DNA from: Chlorobiales bacterium
GTDB lineage: Bacteria > Bacteroidota > Chlorobiia > Chlorobiales > Chlorobiaceae
Assembly (NCBI GenBank): GCA_022360415.1
Contig: JAKSDB010000123.1
Span: 1-14,484 of the forward strand
Direction of reading: 5' to 3'
Length of the DNA: 14,484 bases
The translations under genes were made by a program, and so were the position numbers. The notes under the pieces are model-generated. The model made no database searches, was not told the DNA's origin, and worked only from the letters and a program-made list of their open reading frames with translations. Positions 13,825 through 14,484 of this stretch are shown in pieces; positions within the stretch are counted from its first letter, which is position 1; every line of letters begins with the position of its first letter.

Positions 13825-14484
13825 TTATATGCTTTTTTTCCAGCCTGCAAGCAGGCTGTTCATTCCGGCAAGGCGTTTCGATGACAGCGGTCTGTTCCGT
13901 TCCCTGAAAGAAACCAGTTGATTATCGCAAACAGTAATACTGTCGACAAATTCCAGGGGCAGACCGCTATAGAGAAATTCGTCCGTCTGAACCACCAAAA
14001 CAATTGCTTCAACTTTCGGTGAAAGCGTCAGAGCCCGTACACGATGGTAGAGGCTTCTGAACGGCATGGGAAGAGGTTTGCCGGAGGGATCGAAAGTTTT
14101 CCACTCGTTTGTCAGACAGGCACGTTTGCCCGTTGACAGCAGCTCTTTCCAGCGTTGTACCGAAGCCTGCTGTGCACTCTCGCCACCGACATACACGTTG
14201 ACGGGGATTCCGCCGTCACTTTCCATAAAGTCCCAGAGGAAAGTCGATATATGACGCCTCGAAATCTCTCCGCCCCCGAACAAAGGGGCGTAGTTGACTT
14301 CGTTGATGATCGCTCCGTTCTCATACCAGGGCCTGGAGATATCGGTGCTGATGATATCGATTCCGGCTACATGGAGGCTGAAAAGCGTTGTCGCATCGAG
14401 AGCCGCCCTGAGATTTTCGGGATGAACGCGGTCGGTAACCTCTTCATCGACACCTCCCCATTGGGTTGATTCTATCGGGCGCAG
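13825..14484 (-). CDS. CphA-like ATP-grasp protein with degenerate Mur-ligase-like C-terminus (5' end outside window)
   Basis: 219 residues are visible; the frame is open to the right edge, so the N-terminus is missing. The first part reads VTDRVHPENLRAALDATTLF, HVAGIDIISTDIS and AIINEVNYAPLFGGGE, which match the last part of a cyanophycin synthetase-type ATP-grasp domain (INEVN gives the metal-binding Glu62 and Asn64 in fragment numbering). From about 93 it aligns by eye with the start of the CphA Mur-ligase domain: GGIPVNVYVGG, LLSTGKRACLTN, then LSPKVEAIVLVVQTDEFLYSGLPLEFVDSITVCDN. Where CphA has the P-loop GTNGKTT, this protein has GGESAQQ, and it ends about 90 residues later instead of continuing through a full ligase. 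It is therefore probably not a cyanophycin synthetase but a derived ligase. It precedes the SDR gene by 18 bp. Confidence 0.8.
   Translation of the reverse strand: MRPIESTQWGGVDEEVTDRVHPENLRAALDATTLFSLHVAGIDIISTDISRPWYENGAIINEVNYAPLFGGGEISRRHISTFLWDFMESDGGIPVNVYVGGESAQQASVQRWKELLSTGKRACLTNEWKTFDPSGKPLPMPFRSLYHRVRALTLSPKVEAIVLVVQTDEFLYSGLPLEFVDSITVCDNQLVSFRERNRPLSSKRLAGMNSLLAGWKKSI

Noticed and set aside
1..14484. CRISPR array, tRNA/rRNA genes, transposase, phage or toxin-antitoxin genes
   Set aside because: I looked for regularly spaced repeats, cloverleaf-like segments and such proteins on both strands and saw none.

Overview
The window looks like a stretch of chromosome from a green sulfur bacterium (Chlorobiaceae; Chlorobium/Prosthecochloris type). 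I infer this from the close resemblance of the ribosomal protein L13, Der, Mrp and GcvT sequences to what I remember of that family, from the CxxC-less Mrp seen in the Bacteroidetes/Chlorobi lineage, from a moderate GC content and from weak use of Shine-Dalgarno (SD) sites. Nothing here is photosynthesis-specific, so the genus is not certain. Most of the window is ordinary core and envelope gene content, densely packed.

Left part (1-7000): the rplM-rpsI ribosomal pair runs leftwards (rpsI is cut by the window edge). Diverging from it are der (ribosome-assembly GTPase) and mrp (Fe-S carrier ATPase). Facing mrp with a 10 bp gap is a small NifU/Nfu-type Fe-S scaffold. Upstream of that on the minus strand come ftsK (DNA translocase) and gcvT (glycine cleavage T protein), which probably form one transcription unit gcvT-ftsK.

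Middle part (7000-9735): this is the most accessory-looking section. It holds a tiny unrecognised ORF (7125-7235), a membrane-anchored CARDB protein, a pyruvoyl-dependent arginine decarboxylase of the chlamydial AaxB type carrying an apparent signal peptide, a TPR lipoprotein and a small four-cysteine protein. Two copies of a palindromic, MITE-like repeat of about 145-151 bp lie here, one on each side of the TPR and four-cysteine genes. One copy begins directly after the TPR stop codon. The other ends one base before the start codon of the four-cysteine gene and appears to supply its ribosome binding site.

Right part (9734-14484): a lemA-TPM-TPM operon (LemA lipoprotein, a YgcG-like TPM protein with a Gly-rich tail, and a second membrane TPM protein) runs leftwards. 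A PorV/UPF0164-like outer-membrane beta-barrel gene diverges from it. At the right edge a two-gene unit encodes a CphA-like ATP-grasp enzyme fused to a Mur-ligase-like domain that has lost its P-loop (5' end outside the window), followed by an SDR/NAD-dependent epimerase.

I see no rRNA or tRNA, CRISPR array, transposase, prophage or integron. No stretch over 300 bp is gene-free. The points most worth checking are the paired repeat elements and the RBS one of them donates, the exported-looking arginine decarboxylase, the P-loop-less CphA/Mur-like protein and the small ORF.
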